A stretch of DNA of 43,392 nucleotides from Acidobacteriota bacterium (lineage in GTDB: Bacteria > Acidobacteriota > JAAYUB01): assembly GCA_017996395.1 (NCBI GenBank), contig JAGOHA010000008.1:10368-53759 (forward strand), read 5' to 3'. The notes below the pieces were generated by a model that saw nothing but the letters and a program-made list of their open reading frames with translations, did not search any database and was not told where the DNA came from. A program made the position numbers and the translations under genes. Positions 8,355 to 17,781 of the stretch are shown piece by piece (the first letter of the stretch is position 1; each line of letters begins with the position of its first letter).

Positions 8355-9920
8355 TCACTTTCTGATGACGCGATGGACCGTCAGGGGGACGCTGAGGCCG
8401 CGCAGGGCGACGGTGCCCATGTCCTCGGTGGGGAACTTGTCGCCGATCAGCTGTTTCGTCATGTCGCCGATCACGATCTCGTCCGCCTGGGCCACCGATG
8501 ACTCGATGCGCGAGGCGATGTTGACCGTGCTGCCGAGCACGGTGTAGTCCACGCGCTTTTCCGAGCCGATGTCGCCGGCGACCACCCGGCCGCTGTTCAC
8601 GGCGATGCGCATCCGCAGGGGCGCCGGCAGCATGCCGGACGCGTTGATGTCGTCCAGGGCCCGATACATCTCGATGGCCGTCTTGACGGCGCGCTCGGCG
8701 TGGTCCGGCTGGGCGAAGGGGACTCCGAACACGGCCATCACGGCATCGCCGATGTACTTGTCCAGCGTGCCCTCGTTCTGGAAGATCACCTCGGTCACGG
8801 CGGTGAAGAAGCAGTTCAGGATGCGGGCCACCTCGGACGGCTCCAGCTTTTCGGCCATGGAGGTGAAGCCCACCAGGTCGGAGAACAGCACGGTGATCTC
8901 GCGCTCCTCGGTCTTCATCATGACATCGCCGCCCGAGTGGATGATCCGGTTGACCACCGACGGCGAGTGGTAGCGTTCGAGACGCTCGCGGATCCGCTTC
9001 TGCCGGTCGATCTCCTGGTTGAGCCGGTACTGGTCGATGGCGATGGCCGAGATGATGGCGATGGTGGAGAGCAGGTCCAGGTCGCGTTCCTGGAAGAAGT
9101 TCTCGAAGAAGAGGCAGTCCACGTAGATGATGCCGATGATCTTCCGCTCGTCCCAGAGCGGCACGCACATGCAGGAGCGGATCTGCTGCATCATGATGCT
9201 TTCCTGGGCGCCGAAGCGGCTGTCGCGCATGGCGTTGGCGGTGAGGATCGCCACCCCCTCGGTGAACACCTTGCTGACGATGGTCCGGGAGAAGCTGATG
9301 TCCTTCTCCGAGCGCGACGCGGAGGGATGGCGCAGCTTGATCACGTAGGGCACGAGCTCGTTCGTCTCGTCCTGGAGCATGAGGAAGCCGCGGTCCGCCT
9401 TCAGGTACTCGAACACCAGGTCCATGACGCCGGAGAGCACGCTGTCCAGGCTGTTGGAGCCGATCAGCGCCTTGGTGGAATTGAAGATCACCTGGATCAT
9501 CTGCTGGGGGTCGCGCTGGAGCTGGGGGGTGGTTTTGCCTTCGGAGAGCGAGAAGCGGGAGATGGGGAAGGCGATGGTCATGTTCGCGTCGGTCTCATAC
9601 TCATCCGACAGGTTGACGCGCGAGACCAGCGGATTGCAGAACGTCACCACCACCGTGCCCAGCTTGATCCGGTCGCCGTGGCGCAGGAGGTGGCTGGTGA
9701 TCTGCTGGTCGTTGACGAACGTGCCGTTGACGCTCTTGTTGTCCTCGATCAAAAACTGCTCCCCCTGCCGGAAGATCCGGGCGTGGTACCGGGACACCTG
9801 GGGGAAGGCCAGCACGACGTCGCAGTCGGGCGCCCGGCCGACGGTGTTGGACACGCTGGTCAGGGGATATCGGCGGGACTGCGTCTTGTCCCGGAGTTCC
9901 AGGTAAACGTTTTCACTCAA
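8355..9920 (-). CDS. Adenylate cyclase, class III, with FHA and GAF domains
   Basis: 521 residues. An FHA domain (about 1-100) shows VGRAPDCDV, SRYH and the NGTF signature, so it should bind phosphothreonine. A GAF domain (about 140-305) follows, then a short coiled linker and a class III cyclase domain (340-521). Metal-binding Asp348 (FSDLVGFTSMAE) and Asp392 (DKYIGDAVMAVFG), Lys388 and Asp458 (VDYTVLG), which select ATP, and the transition-state pair Asn467/Arg471 are all present, so an active adenylate cyclase is likely. The start is a TTG overlapping the stop of the upstream metallo-beta-lactamase fold gene by 8 bases (TTGAGTGA), which implies translational coupling. Its FHA domain could receive a signal from a Ser/Thr kinase such as the one at 21075-23609. 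It is cytosolic. Confidence 0.92.
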   Translation of the reverse strand: MSENVYLELRDKTQSRRYPLTSVSNTVGRAPDCDVVLAFPQVSRYHARIFRQGEQFLIEDNKSVNGTFVNDQQITSHLLRHGDRIKLGTVVVTFCNPLVSRVNLSDEYETDANMTIAFPISRFSLSEGKTTPQLQRDPQQMIQVIFNSTKALIGSNSLDSVLSGVMDLVFEYLKADRGFLMLQDETNELVPYVIKLRHPSASRSEKDISFSRTIVSKVFTEGVAILTANAMRDSRFGAQESIMMQQIRSCMCVPLWDERKIIGIIYVDCLFFENFFQERDLDLLSTIAIISAIAIDQYRLNQEIDRQKRIRERLERYHSPSVVNRIIHSGGDVMMKTEEREITVLFSDLVGFTSMAEKLEPSEVARILNCFFTAVTEVIFQNEGTLDKYIGDAVMAVFGVPFAQPDHAERAVKTAIEMYRALDDINASGMLPAPLRMRIAVNSGRVVAGDIGSEKRVDYTVLGSTVNIASRIESSVAQADEIVIGDMTKQLIGDKFPTEDMGTVALRGLSVPLTVHRVIRK

Positions 9921-10677
9921 TGTGGATCATCTCCCCCGCGCGGGCGATGTGCATGCGCGGACCGCTCAACCCGGCGATCTCCCGCTCGATCTGTTCCACG
10001 TACTGGTTCTTGTAGTGCGTGAGGTAGATCGGCACGTGCTTCTTGAGCTTCCGGAGCTCCTGCTCGAGGAGCTTCGGCGTGAGATGCCCCGCCGACTGGG
10101 CCAGATCCACGTAGGCGTCGGGGAACGAGATTTCGCTGAAGATGGCCTTGAGGTGCGGGCTGCGGTTGGCCTCGATCCAGATCACATCGCAGATGGTGGT
10201 GTCGGACGTGAAGAGCACCTGGCTGCGCGTGGCTTTCTCCTCCAGCAGGATGCCGTAAGTGGGGACGGGGTGGTTGACGGGAAACAGGTAAAAGTTGAAA
10301 TGGTCCAGGTCCACCGTCCGATAAGGCTCCACGTCGCACATCGTGAAAAAATGGTCGGAGATGTTCTGCAGCTCAGGCCACAGGACGTTGTTGAACAGAT
10401 GCTTCCTGACCATGGCCAGGTTGTGCGCCGTGGCATGGATTACGGGCGGCGGGGTGGAGTCGGACCAGCGGTTGTCGATGAAGATCGGCAGGGTGGCCAG
10501 ATGATCAATGTGGGTGTGGGTGATGAGGATGTTCTGGATGCGTTTCTGTTCCGCCACGGTCAGGCCCAGCCCGATGGCGCCGGCGTCGATGGCGAGCTCG
10601 CCGTTGATGACGTAGGTGGTGAGAATGAAGCGCTGCGAGAGTTCGCCCGGATAGGTTCCGAGGATCTGGATGTCCAT
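9913..10677 (-). CDS. Metallo-beta-lactamase fold, class II cAMP phosphodiesterase-like protein
   Basis: 254 residues with the metal-binding motif HTHIDH (His54, His56, Asp58, His59) and further candidate ligands in VNHPVPTYG, FTSDTT and LTHYKN. The layout, an early GTYPGE segment, HxHxDH with Ile in place of Leu, and a late S-x-G-H-L-T stretch, resembles class II cyclic nucleotide phosphodiesterases more than ribonuclease Z. Being cotranscribed and overlapping with an adenylate cyclase strongly supports a role in cAMP hydrolysis, but that is inference from context. It would let one promoter set both synthesis and breakdown. The ATG at 10677 has only a weak AGGG ribosome site. Confidence 0.75.
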   Translation of the reverse strand: MDIQILGTYPGELSQRFILTTYVINGELAIDAGAIGLGLTVAEQKRIQNILITHTHIDHLATLPIFIDNRWSDSTPPPVIHATAHNLAMVRKHLFNNVLWPELQNISDHFFTMCDVEPYRTVDLDHFNFYLFPVNHPVPTYGILLEEKATRSQVLFTSDTTICDVIWIEANRSPHLKAIFSEISFPDAYVDLAQSAGHLTPKLLEQELRKLKKHVPIYLTHYKNQYVEQIEREIAGLSGPRMHIARAGEMIHIE

Positions 10678-10729
10678 GGCACAATCCCTGGCGGTTGTCC
10701 TTGCGGCTGGCTATTGTTCCGGCGCCATC

Positions 10730-10757
10730 ACTATAGCATAAAACATCGGCGGTGCAA
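10730..10757 (-). promoter_or_regulatory. Sigma-70 promoter of the cAMP operon
   Basis: Reading the minus strand: TTGCAC (10757-10752), a 16-base spacer and TATAGT (10735-10730). Transcription would start near 10723, giving a leader of about 45 bases before the phosphodiesterase-like gene. Confidence 0.6.
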
Positions 10758-10777
10758 CAGGGTCCCGCCGCGGACAA

Positions 10778-12139
10778 TCAGAGGCCGGCGGAGAGGTACC
10801 GCCGGCGGACGTGCTCCAGCGCCGCCTCGCGAGTCGTGAGCCGGTCTTCGAGTTGGAGGGTCTCGACCTCGTCCAGGATGGTCTTGAACAGGGGGCCCGG
10901 CTGGAAGCCCAGCGCGATGAGGTCGCGGCCGGAGAGGAGCGGCGGGGGGCTGATGGCCGCCGTCCCCAGGGCGGCGAGCTGCTCGCGGCAGAAGGTGTGA
11001 TGGTCCAGCAGGCGGTGGGAGCCCAGGCAGTCCAGGCGGTGGAGCTCCAGGTGGAGATCGAAATCGTCCATCCGCAGGAACCGCTTCAGCCGGCTGGGGC
11101 GCATCTCCTGGACGTGCATGAACTGCAGGTGCGACGCCACCAGCGCGCAGACCCGCTCGTTCTCCTCCCGCGAGAAACGCAGCCGCTCCATGATCCGCCG
11201 GCTCATGCCGACGCCCAGCTCGACGTGGCCGTGGAATCGGATCCGGTCCCGGATGCGGAACGTGGGGGGCTTGGCGATGTCGTGGAGCAGGATTCCCATG
11301 GCCAGGGCGTCCGGCAGGGGGTAATCTGCGGCGGCGAACATCGCCCGCACGTGGGTGAATACGTCGCCTTCGGGGTGATAGGTTTCCGGCTGGGGGATGC
11401 CCACCATGGCGCTCGCTTCCGGCAGGATGGCGGCGAGCAGTCCGGAACGTTCCAGCAGGTCGAGCGCGGTGTCGGCGCCCCGGCGGGTGAGGCCCTTGAG
11501 GAGTTCCTCCCGGATGCGTTCGGGCGCCACCCGGAGGATGGAGGGCGCCAGCCGCCGCAGGGACTGCCACGTGGCCGCGTCGATGGTGAACTCCAGGCCG
11601 GCGGCGAACCGGACGGCCCGCATGAGCCGGAGGTGATCTTCGCTGAAGCGGTCGTCCGGCGCGCCGATCGTCCGGATGCACCGGGACGCCAGGTCGGCTT
11701 CGCCGCCGACGTAGTCGATGATGACCCGCCGGCGGGGATCGTAGAACAGGCCGTTGACGGTGAAGTCACGGCGGCGGGCGTCCTCTTCGGGTGTGCTGAA
11801 ACGGATCCCTTCGGGATGTCGCCCGTCGCGGTAGGCCAGGTCGGCGCGGAACGTGGCGACCTCGAACGGGATGCCCTCCAGCTTCACCAGGATGACGCCG
11901 AACTGGGCGCCCACGGCGCGGTGGTCGGGGAAGAGGCGCTGGATCTCAGCCGGGACGGCGTCGGTGGCGATGTCGACATCCTGGACGGGGCGGCCGAGCA
12001 GCAGGTCGCGGATGCAGCCGCCGGCGAAATAGGCGGTGAAACCGGCCGCGTGCAGCGTCTCCACGATTCGGCTGGCGGCCCCGAACAGGACGGGGTCGAC
12101 ACCCGAAGGCTCGTAGGGGCGGAGGGGTTCAGGCGCCAT
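10778..12139 (-). CDS. CCA-adding/poly(A) polymerase family nucleotidyltransferase with HD domain
   Basis: 453 residues. The class II nucleotidyltransferase head shows GGCIRDLLLGR at 40-50 and the metal-binding pair DVD at 54-56, followed by RRRDFTVNGL and the RLMRAVRF segment of the tRNA-binding neck. An HD phosphohydrolase domain with LLHDIAK (His286-Asp287) and a helical tail follow, the layout of bacterial HD-containing CCA enzymes. CCA addition to tRNA 3' ends is the most likely role; a CC- or A-adding half-enzyme or poly(A) polymerase cannot be separated by eye. The gene starts inside the end of the acyltransferase gene upstream (11-base overlap), so the two are cotranscribed. Confidence 0.87.
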   Translation of the reverse strand: MAPEPLRPYEPSGVDPVLFGAASRIVETLHAAGFTAYFAGGCIRDLLLGRPVQDVDIATDAVPAEIQRLFPDHRAVGAQFGVILVKLEGIPFEVATFRADLAYRDGRHPEGIRFSTPEEDARRRDFTVNGLFYDPRRRVIIDYVGGEADLASRCIRTIGAPDDRFSEDHLRLMRAVRFAAGLEFTIDAATWQSLRRLAPSILRVAPERIREELLKGLTRRGADTALDLLERSGLLAAILPEASAMVGIPQPETYHPEGDVFTHVRAMFAAADYPLPDALAMGILLHDIAKPPTFRIRDRIRFHGHVELGVGMSRRIMERLRFSREENERVCALVASHLQFMHVQEMRPSRLKRFLRMDDFDLHLELHRLDCLGSHRLLDHHTFCREQLAALGTAAISPPPLLSGRDLIALGFQPGPLFKTILDEVETLQLEDRLTTREAALEHVRRRYLSAGL

Positions 12140-12869
12140 GTTGCGCCGGCTCGGGCTGGGTGTACACCGAGAGCATCGCGGCGCGGACGCGCTCGGCCAG
12201 GTCTTCCGCGTCGCGGGCGGTGAGGCCCGCCGTCTCGATGGGCGGCAGCACGGTCATGTGGATGTCGCCCGGTTGGATGCGCATTGAGGTCTTGGGGAGC
12301 AGGAACCGGCTGCCGGCGATGGCGATGGGCACCACGGGCGCCTGGGCGTAGATGGCGATGAGCAGGACCCCCTTCTTGAAGGGCAGGATCACGCCTTCGG
12401 GATTGCGTTGACCCTCGGGGAATACGAGTACGCTGACGCCGCCGGCGATCTTGCGCGCGCCGTCGCGGATGCTGCGGAGCGCCTTGCGCGGCTCGCCGCG
12501 ATGCACGGGAATGTTGCCGCTCCGGCGCAGGTGCCAACCGAGGAACGGGACGCGGAAGAGCGATTCCTTGGCGGCGAACCGGAACTGGACCGGGATGTGC
12601 GCCAGCAGCGTCCAGATGTCGAAGAAGCTCTGATGGTTGGAGGCGAAAACGCACGGCCGGCCGGGGGGAATGTGTTCCAGACCGACGGTGGTGACGCGGG
12701 CCTTGCTGATCCATAGGACGAAGCGAGACCACGTCCGGGCGCACCAGTGCTGCTTGACCCCGCTGCCGTCGAACAGCGACATGATCACCGACAGGCACGA
12801 CATGAGCCCGGTGAAGGTGATGATGATGGGGTCGATCCAGATCCAGCGGTACGACGTTCGCTCCGCCAC
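12129..12869 (-). CDS. 1-acyl-sn-glycerol-3-phosphate acyltransferase (PlsC family)
   Basis: 246 residues with a hydrophobic N-terminal membrane segment (about 11-33), the catalytic NHQSFFD motif (His79 to Asp84), the glycerophosphate-binding FPEGQRNPEG near 150-159 and VVPIAIAGS. These are the standard acyltransferase blocks I to IV, so the protein should transfer an acyl chain to lysophosphatidic acid on the inner face of the membrane. The start is GTG with GGAGG about 8 bases before it. It is the first gene of a two-gene unit with the nucleotidyltransferase. Confidence 0.88.
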   Translation of the reverse strand: MAERTSYRWIWIDPIIITFTGLMSCLSVIMSLFDGSGVKQHWCARTWSRFVLWISKARVTTVGLEHIPPGRPCVFASNHQSFFDIWTLLAHIPVQFRFAAKESLFRVPFLGWHLRRSGNIPVHRGEPRKALRSIRDGARKIAGGVSVLVFPEGQRNPEGVILPFKKGVLLIAIYAQAPVVPIAIAGSRFLLPKTSMRIQPGDIHMTVLPPIETAGLTARDAEDLAERVRAAMLSVYTQPEPAQHGA

Positions 12870-12935
12870 GCCGGGGCCTCCTGCGCCCGAGATCGTTCCA
12901 GTCTATCCCAGGGCGGAAGCGCACGCAAGTGCGAA

Positions 12936-12960
12936 GCAGCCGGCGGGCCCGGCCGGCTGC
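12936..12960 (-). terminator. Hairpin downstream of the efflux operon
   Basis: A 9-bp stem (12936-12944 with 12952-12960) around a 7-base loop, about 100 bases past the last gene of the long minus-strand operon. No T-run follows, so function as a terminator is only a suggestion from position. Confidence 0.35.
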
Positions 12961-13059
12961 GGGACTTGCAGAAAATTGATCCGGCGCGCGCAATGCGACG
13001 AGCCGGATCGGACGGTGCAGTCGGTGGATGGGGCGGCAACTCCGCCCCCGGGATCAGGC

Positions 13060-13248
13060 TCAGCCGATGGGGCCGGGCCCGCATCCGGCGTGACCCGGCG
13101 ATCCGGCGCTGGCGAAGGTCGAGAACTCGCGATCCACCTTCTCGGAACCGCAATGGGGGCAGCGCACGTCGGCGTCGTCGTCGGACAGGCGCCGCAGCGC
13201 TTCAAACGATTTCCGGCATTCCCGGCAGAAGTACTCGTACAGCGGCAT
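13060..13248 (-). CDS. FmdB-family zinc ribbon protein
   Basis: 62 residues beginning MPLYEYFC, with CxxC (FCREC) and a second CPHC pair that together form a zinc ribbon, then a Gly/Pro-rich tail with one further Cys. This is the FmdB/CxxC_CXXC_SSSS type regulatory-like zinc ribbon. Its role is unproven in most bacteria. The ATG at 13248 has GAGG about 8 bases upstream; a GTG two codons earlier is also possible. It is the last gene of the efflux operon. Confidence 0.85.
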   Translation of the reverse strand: MPLYEYFCRECRKSFEALRRLSDDDADVRCPHCGSEKVDREFSTFASAGSPGHAGCGPGPIG

Positions 13249-13321
13249 GGACACCTCACTCCGAATCCGGTGGCGGCGGTTGCTTCCGATCTCGGGACCC
13301 GAGATCGCAGGCGTCGGACAT

Positions 13322-13411
13322 TCAGGTCCTGACGCCCAAGCGGGGCAGGATGACCGCCTGGAGCAGGATCCAGATCCCGACGAACACTAAAATCGTCAAC
13401 ATCTCGGACAT
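13322..13411 (-). CDS. 29-residue single-pass membrane peptide
   Basis: The frame reads MSEMLTILVFVG at the start and ends with LPRLGVRT, 29 residues in all, with one hydrophobic helix (about 5-22) and a short basic tail. It sits 19 bases after the DUF2892 gene and 73 bases before the FmdB gene, in the same orientation, and is preceded by a GAGGCGGGG purine run. Composition, topology and operon position make it a credible gene although it is too short for usual gene callers. I recall similarly short peptides ending in LPKLG-type tails near DUF2892 genes, but cannot confirm this here. Function unknown. Confidence 0.6.
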   Translation of the reverse strand: MSEMLTILVFVGIWILLQAVILPRLGVRT

Positions 13412-13430
13412 GGCGTCGCCCCGCCTCTCG

Positions 13431-13637
13431 TCACTGCTTGCATGGGGCGGTGTCGGGCACGCCCAGCTTGCGCAGGATGGTCATCATGGGGCACCAGTTC
13501 GTGAAGGCCGACTGGAGGAGGTTCAACCCGACGAACGCGGTGAAGTAGAACCAGTTCGAATGGACCCAGATGCCCAGGGCCACGGTGAGCAGAATAAAGA
13601 ATCCGGCGATCAGTCGAAGCAGGCGATCAACGGTCAT
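13431..13637 (-). CDS. DUF2892 (YgaP-like transmembrane domain) protein
   Basis: 68 residues from the ATG at 13637, which has AAGGAG at 13646-13651; the upstream in-frame extension has no ribosome site. Two hydrophobic segments (about 7-25 and 31-48) lead to the family signature FTNWCPMMTILRKLGV, with a Cys at the membrane edge. Homologous domains occur alone or behind rhodanese domains as in YgaP. Its place between UspA and a tiny membrane peptide in an RND operon suggests a membrane accessory or stress role, which is inference. Confidence 0.85.
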   Translation of the reverse strand: MTVDRLLRLIAGFFILLTVALGIWVHSNWFYFTAFVGLNLLQSAFTNWCPMMTILRKLGVPDTAPCKQ

Positions 13638-13709
13638 GATGTGTCTCCTTTGGACCCGATCCACATGGACCAGTCAGTGGCATTAGATGATGCGAACCGC
13701 CGGTTCGTC

Positions 13710-14576
13710 TCAGACGACCGGGACGGTCAGTACGGCGCACGATGCGTGACGGGTGATCCGGGCGACGGTGGCCCCGAGCACGGTGACGTCTTGAAACAGC
13801 TTGTGGCGAGTCGGCAACACGATGAGCTCCGCACGCGACTCCCGAGCCGCCAGGAGGATCTGCTCGGCCGGTTTGCCCGGGCGAATCACCTCGTGAAGGC
13901 GGCAGCTGGTGCGGGCGGCGTCCGGCACCCAGGCGCACAGGGCCTCCCGCGCGGCGCGCTCCGTGCCCGGGTCCGGCGCCGATTCCGCCACGTGGAGCAC
14001 CTGGAGCTCGGCTTCGAAGGCCGCAGCCAGCCGGGCGGCCAGCAGCAGCGCGGGCCGGGCGTCCTCGCCGAGGTCCACGGGGCAGAGGATGGTGCGGATC
14101 CCCGGGAAGGCGGCCGGGTCCGTCTCCGCGGCGAGCTTGACCGCGAGTACCGGGCGGTCCGCCAGCCGCAGGACCCGTTCGGTCACCGAGCCCAGCATGA
14201 TCCGGTCGAAGGCGCTGTGGCCGTGCGATCCCATCACGATCAGCTCAGCGTTCCGTTCGGCGGCCAGCCGGATGATCGCGGGCACCGCCAGGTCCTGGAC
14301 CACCACCGGCTCGGTGGCGACGGCCGGGGCGATCATCCGGCCCGTCTGCTCGACCAGCGCCTGCCGGGCGGCGGCGCGGGACTTGTCGAGCTCCTCGACG
14401 AGGGTGTCGATCTGCCGCGCCGTGAAGTGCGGCGGCGGCAGAAACCGGTCGGCGTACAGGGCGACCAGCGGGCGGGACAGCCGGATCGCCAGCTCGCCGC
14501 CCCAGCGAAGGGCGTGGCCGGCTTCGGCGCTGAAGTCCGTGGGACACAGGATCGGTCGGGTAGATTCGGCACTCAT
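13710..14576 (-). CDS. Tandem universal stress protein (UspA)
   Basis: 288 residues forming two Usp domains. The first carries the ATP-binding pattern G-x2-G-x9-G-S (GSHGHSAFDRIMLGS near residues 115-129). The second (from about 158) reads LPTRHKLFQDVTVLGAT and lacks the first two Gly residues, so it probably does not bind ATP. The ATG follows AGGAGGAG and lies 13 bases after the RND pump stop, so both are translated from one message. Such proteins are cytosolic and respond to stress; here it may sense energy state or stress linked to the pump. Confidence 0.88.
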   Translation of the reverse strand: MSAESTRPILCPTDFSAEAGHALRWGGELAIRLSRPLVALYADRFLPPPHFTARQIDTLVEELDKSRAAARQALVEQTGRMIAPAVATEPVVVQDLAVPAIIRLAAERNAELIVMGSHGHSAFDRIMLGSVTERVLRLADRPVLAVKLAAETDPAAFPGIRTILCPVDLGEDARPALLLAARLAAAFEAELQVLHVAESAPDPGTERAAREALCAWVPDAARTSCRLHEVIRPGKPAEQILLAARESRAELIVLPTRHKLFQDVTVLGATVARITRHASCAVLTVPVV

Positions 14577-14589
14577 GGTCTCCTCCTGA

Positions 14590-17500
14590 TCAGGCCGACG
14601 GCGCCGCCGGGTGCTTGTGCCACCGGCGGTGCACCACGAAATAGACGATGGGGACGGTCATGCGCGACAGGGCCAGCGAGGCCACCTCGCCGGCCATCAG
14701 GGCGATGGCCAGCCCCTGAAAGATCGGGTCGAACAGAATGACCGCCGAGCCGACGATCACCGCCGCCGCCGTGAGCATCATGGGACGGAACCGGACGGCG
14801 CCGGCGTCGATCACGGCCTGGTCCAGGGGCATCCCTTCGCGCAGGCGCAGCTCGACGAAATCGACGAGGATGATGGAGTTGCGGACGACGATCCCCGCGC
14901 CGGCGATGAAGCCGATCATGGACGTGGCGGTGAAAAAGGCGCCCATGAGGCCGTGGGCCGGCAGGATGCCCACCAGCGAGAAGGGGATCGCCGCCATGAT
15001 GATGAGCGGCGTGTCGAACGACTGGAACCAGCCCACCACCAGGATGTAGATGAGCAGGAGCACCGCGGCGAAGGCGATGCCCAGGTCGCGGAACACCTCG
15101 TAGGTGATGTGCCACTCGCCGTCCCACTTGAGGGCGTACCGCTCGTCGCTCTCGGGCAACCGCGCGGTGAGCTGCTCGATCTGGTATCCCTCGGGCAGTC
15201 GGATCGCATCGATCTTGGGCCCCAGGGCGAGGATCGCGTAGACCGGGCTCTCGTGGGCGCCGGCCACGTCGGCGGTCACGTAGGTCACGGGCATCAGGTT
15301 CTTGTGGTAGATGCTCTTGTCCTCGACCGTCTGCTCCGCCCGAACGAGTTCCGACAGGGGCACCAGCCGGCCGTCGCGCGAAGGGAGCTTCAGATCCAGG
15401 AGGCGGTCCAGGTCGGAGCGCGCCGCGCGGTCGAGACGCACGCGGATGTGCACGTCCTCTTTCTCCAGCTCGCTGTGGAGCAGGCCGGCCGACTCGCCGG
15501 CGGTGGCGATCCGCAGCGTCCGGGCGACATCGTCCTCGGAGATCCCGTGCAGCGCGGCTTTCTCCTTGTCCACCAGCAGACTGGTCTTCGGCTGGTCGTC
15601 CTCGAGGTACATGTCCACGTCCACCACACCCTCGACGCTTTCGAAGATGTCCCGCACCTGACGGGCCAACCGGTGCTGGCCGGCCTGATCGGGGCCGTAG
15701 ATCTCGGCGACCAGCGTCTGGAGCACCGGCGGGCCCGGCGGCACCTCGGCCACCTTGATCCGGGCGCCGAACGCCCGGGCGACGGGCACGAGGTCGGCGC
15801 GGATCTTCTTGGCGATGTCGTGGCTCTGGAGATCGCGGTCGCCCTTGGGCAGAAGGTTGACCTGGATGTCGGCCACGTTGGCGCCCTGGCGCAGGAAGTA
15901 GTGCCGCACCAGGCCGTTGAAGTTGTACGGCGACGCCGTGCCGGCGTACGTCTGCAGGTCCACCACCTCGGGGTGTTCCAGCACCTTCTCGGCCAGGCGG
16001 CGGGTGACCATCGCGGTGGTCTCCAGGGTGGTCCCCTCGGGCATGTCCACGATGACCTGGAACTCGCTCTTGTTGTCGAAGGGAAGCATCTTGACCTCGA
16101 CGAACTCGATGAAGATCAGTCCCACCGAGCCGAGAAGGAGCACGATCACCATCAGCAGGAAGCCGTACCGGTACGCCGGACGGTGGAGCAGGTAATCCAT
16201 CGCCCGCCGGTAGAACCGGGTGAGCAGGTCCTCCTGCTCGTCGTGCCCGTGGCCCCCGCGCAGCTTGAGGAGCCGGACCGCGGCCCACGGGGTGACCATG
16301 AAGGCGACGATGAGCGAGAAGATCATGGCCGCCGAGGCGCCCACCGGGATGGGCCGCATGTAGGGGCCCATGAGCCCGCCCACGAAGGCCATGGGCAGGA
16401 TGGCGGCGATGACGGTCATGGTGGCCAGGATGGTGGGGTTGCCCACCTCGTCCACCGCCTCGATGGCGATGTCGACGATGGGACGGCCTTTGTTGGCGGC
16501 CATCCGGGCGTGGCGCACGATGTTCTCCACCACGACGATGGCGTCGTCCACCAGGATGCCGATGGAGAAGATGAGCGCGAACAGGGTGATCCGGTTGAGG
16601 GTGTACCCGTACAGGTAGAACACCGCCAGGGTGAGGGCCAGGGTCACCGGGATGGCGATGAAGACGATCCACAGCTCCCGGATGCCCAGGGTGATGCCGA
16701 TCAGGATGCTCACCGAGATTACGGCGATGGCCATGTGAAAGAGCAGCTCGTTCGACTTCTCCGAAGCCGTTTCGCCATAGTGGCGGCTGATGGTCACGTT
16801 CACATCGGCCGGAATGACGCGGCCTTTGAGGCTCTCGACACGCTGTAGCACTTCTTCGGCCACGGCGATGGCGTTGGTCCCCTTGCGCTTTGAGATGGAC
16901 AGCGTCACCGCGGGGTGGAACGCCCCGCCGTGGGCGTGCATGACGTACTGGGCCGGTTCCTCGCCGCCATCGACCACCGCGGCGATGTCGCGGACGTAGA
17001 CCGGCTTGCCCTGGGCGACGCCGACGACCACGTTCCCGACGTCGGCGGCGCTGGCCAGGAACTGGCCCACCTCCAGGGTGAACTCACGGTTGTCGGCGGC
17101 GAACCGGCCGCCGGGGAGGCGCCGGTTGAACGCGCCGAGCGCGCCGTACACCTGCATGGGCGACAGGCTGTAGGCGGCGAGCCGGTTCGCGTCGAGCACC
17201 ACCCGGACCTCGCGGCGCTGGCCGCCGATGATGGTGGCCGCCGACACGTCGGGGGCCTGCTTGACGGTATCGTGCACCTGGGCGGCGATGCGACGCAGGT
17301 CGAAGTCGCCGTAGCGCTCGCTCCAGAGCGTCAGCGCCAGGATGGGCACGTCGTCGATGGAGCGCGGCTTGATGAGCGGCTGGGAGGCGCCCGGCGGGAT
17401 GAGGTCGAAATTGGCGTACATCTTCTGGTTGAGCTTGACGATGCTGTCTTCCTCGTCCTCGCCGACGTAGAAGCGGACGATGGCCATGGCCATCCCCGGG

Positions 17501-17781
17501 CTGGATGTGGAGTAGATGTACTCGACGCCCGGGATCTCCCAGATCAACTTCTCCATGGGCTTGGTGACCCGCTCCTCGACTTCCTTGGCGCTGGCGCCGG
17601 GCATGGCCACGAAGACATCGAGCATGGGCACCTTGATCTGCGGCTCCTCCTCGCGGGGGAGGCGCCACACGGCGAACGCGCCGAGCGCCAGTGAGGCGGC
17701 GATGAACAGCGGCGTCAGCTTCGAGTTGATCCACGAGCGGGCGAAGCGGCCCGCAATGCCGAGCGGTTGCGGCTCTTTCAC
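14590..17781 (-). CDS. RND efflux pump inner-membrane subunit (AcrB/HAE1-like)
   Basis: 1063 residues from the GTG at 17781, which overlaps the adaptor stop as GTGA and has GGAGG 8 bases upstream; the 55 longer in-frame residues are the adaptor sequence read in another frame. Twelve membrane helices and two large periplasmic loops fit the family. The helix 4 proton-relay pair is visible ([16 protein letters not shown]); the matching helix 10 segment reads [13 protein letters not shown], with Arg near the position of the AcrB lysine. The pump would expel drugs, solvents or metabolites by proton antiport through the adaptor and TolC channel of the same operon. Substrate cannot be read from the sequence. 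Confidence 0.93.
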   Translation of the reverse strand: MKEPQPLGIAGRFARSWINSKLTPLFIAASLALGAFAVWRLPREEEPQIKVPMLDVFVAMPGASAKEVEERVTKPMEKLIWEIPGVEYIYSTSSPGMAMAIVRFYVGEDEEDSIVKLNQKMYANFDLIPPGASQPLIKPRSIDDVPILALTLWSERYGDFDLRRIAAQVHDTVKQAPDVSAATIIGGQRREVRVVLDANRLAAYSLSPMQVYGALGAFNRRLPGGRFAADNREFTLEVGQFLASAADVGNVVVGVAQGKPVYVRDIAAVVDGGEEPAQYVMHAHGGAFHPAVTLSISKRKGTNAIAVAEEVLQRVESLKGRVIPADVNVTISRHYGETASEKSNELLFHMAIAVISVSILIGITLGIRELWIVFIAIPVTLALTLAVFYLYGYTLNRITLFALIFSIGILVDDAIVVVENIVRHARMAANKGRPIVDIAIEAVDEVGNPTILATMTVIAAILPMAFVGGLMGPYMRPIPVGASAAMIFSLIVAFMVTPWAAVRLLKLRGGHGHDEQEDLLTRFYRRAMDYLLHRPAYRYGFLLMVIVLLLGSVGLIFIEFVEVKMLPFDNKSEFQVIVDMPEGTTLETTAMVTRRLAEKVLEHPEVVDLQTYAGTASPYNFNGLVRHYFLRQGANVADIQVNLLPKGDRDLQSHDIAKKIRADLVPVARAFGARIKVAEVPPGPPVLQTLVAEIYGPDQAGQHRLARQVRDIFESVEGVVDVDMYLEDDQPKTSLLVDKEKAALHGISEDDVARTLRIATAGESAGLLHSELEKEDVHIRVRLDRAARSDLDRLLDLKLPSRDGRLVPLSELVRAEQTVEDKSIYHKNLMPVTYVTADVAGAHESPVYAILALGPKIDAIRLPEGYQIEQLTARLPESDERYALKWDGEWHITYEVFRDLGIAFAAVLLLIYILVVGWFQSFDTPLIIMAAIPFSLVGILPAHGLMGAFFTATSMIGFIAGAGIVVRNSIILVDFVELRLREGMPLDQAVIDAGAVRFRPMMLTAAAVIVGSAVILFDPIFQGLAIALMAGEVASLALSRMTVPIVYFVVHRRWHKHPAAPSA

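Noticed and set aside
14611-16848. 745-codon plus-strand frame opposite the RND pump
   Set aside because: Asp/Gly/His-rich shadow of the pump gene with no coding pattern.
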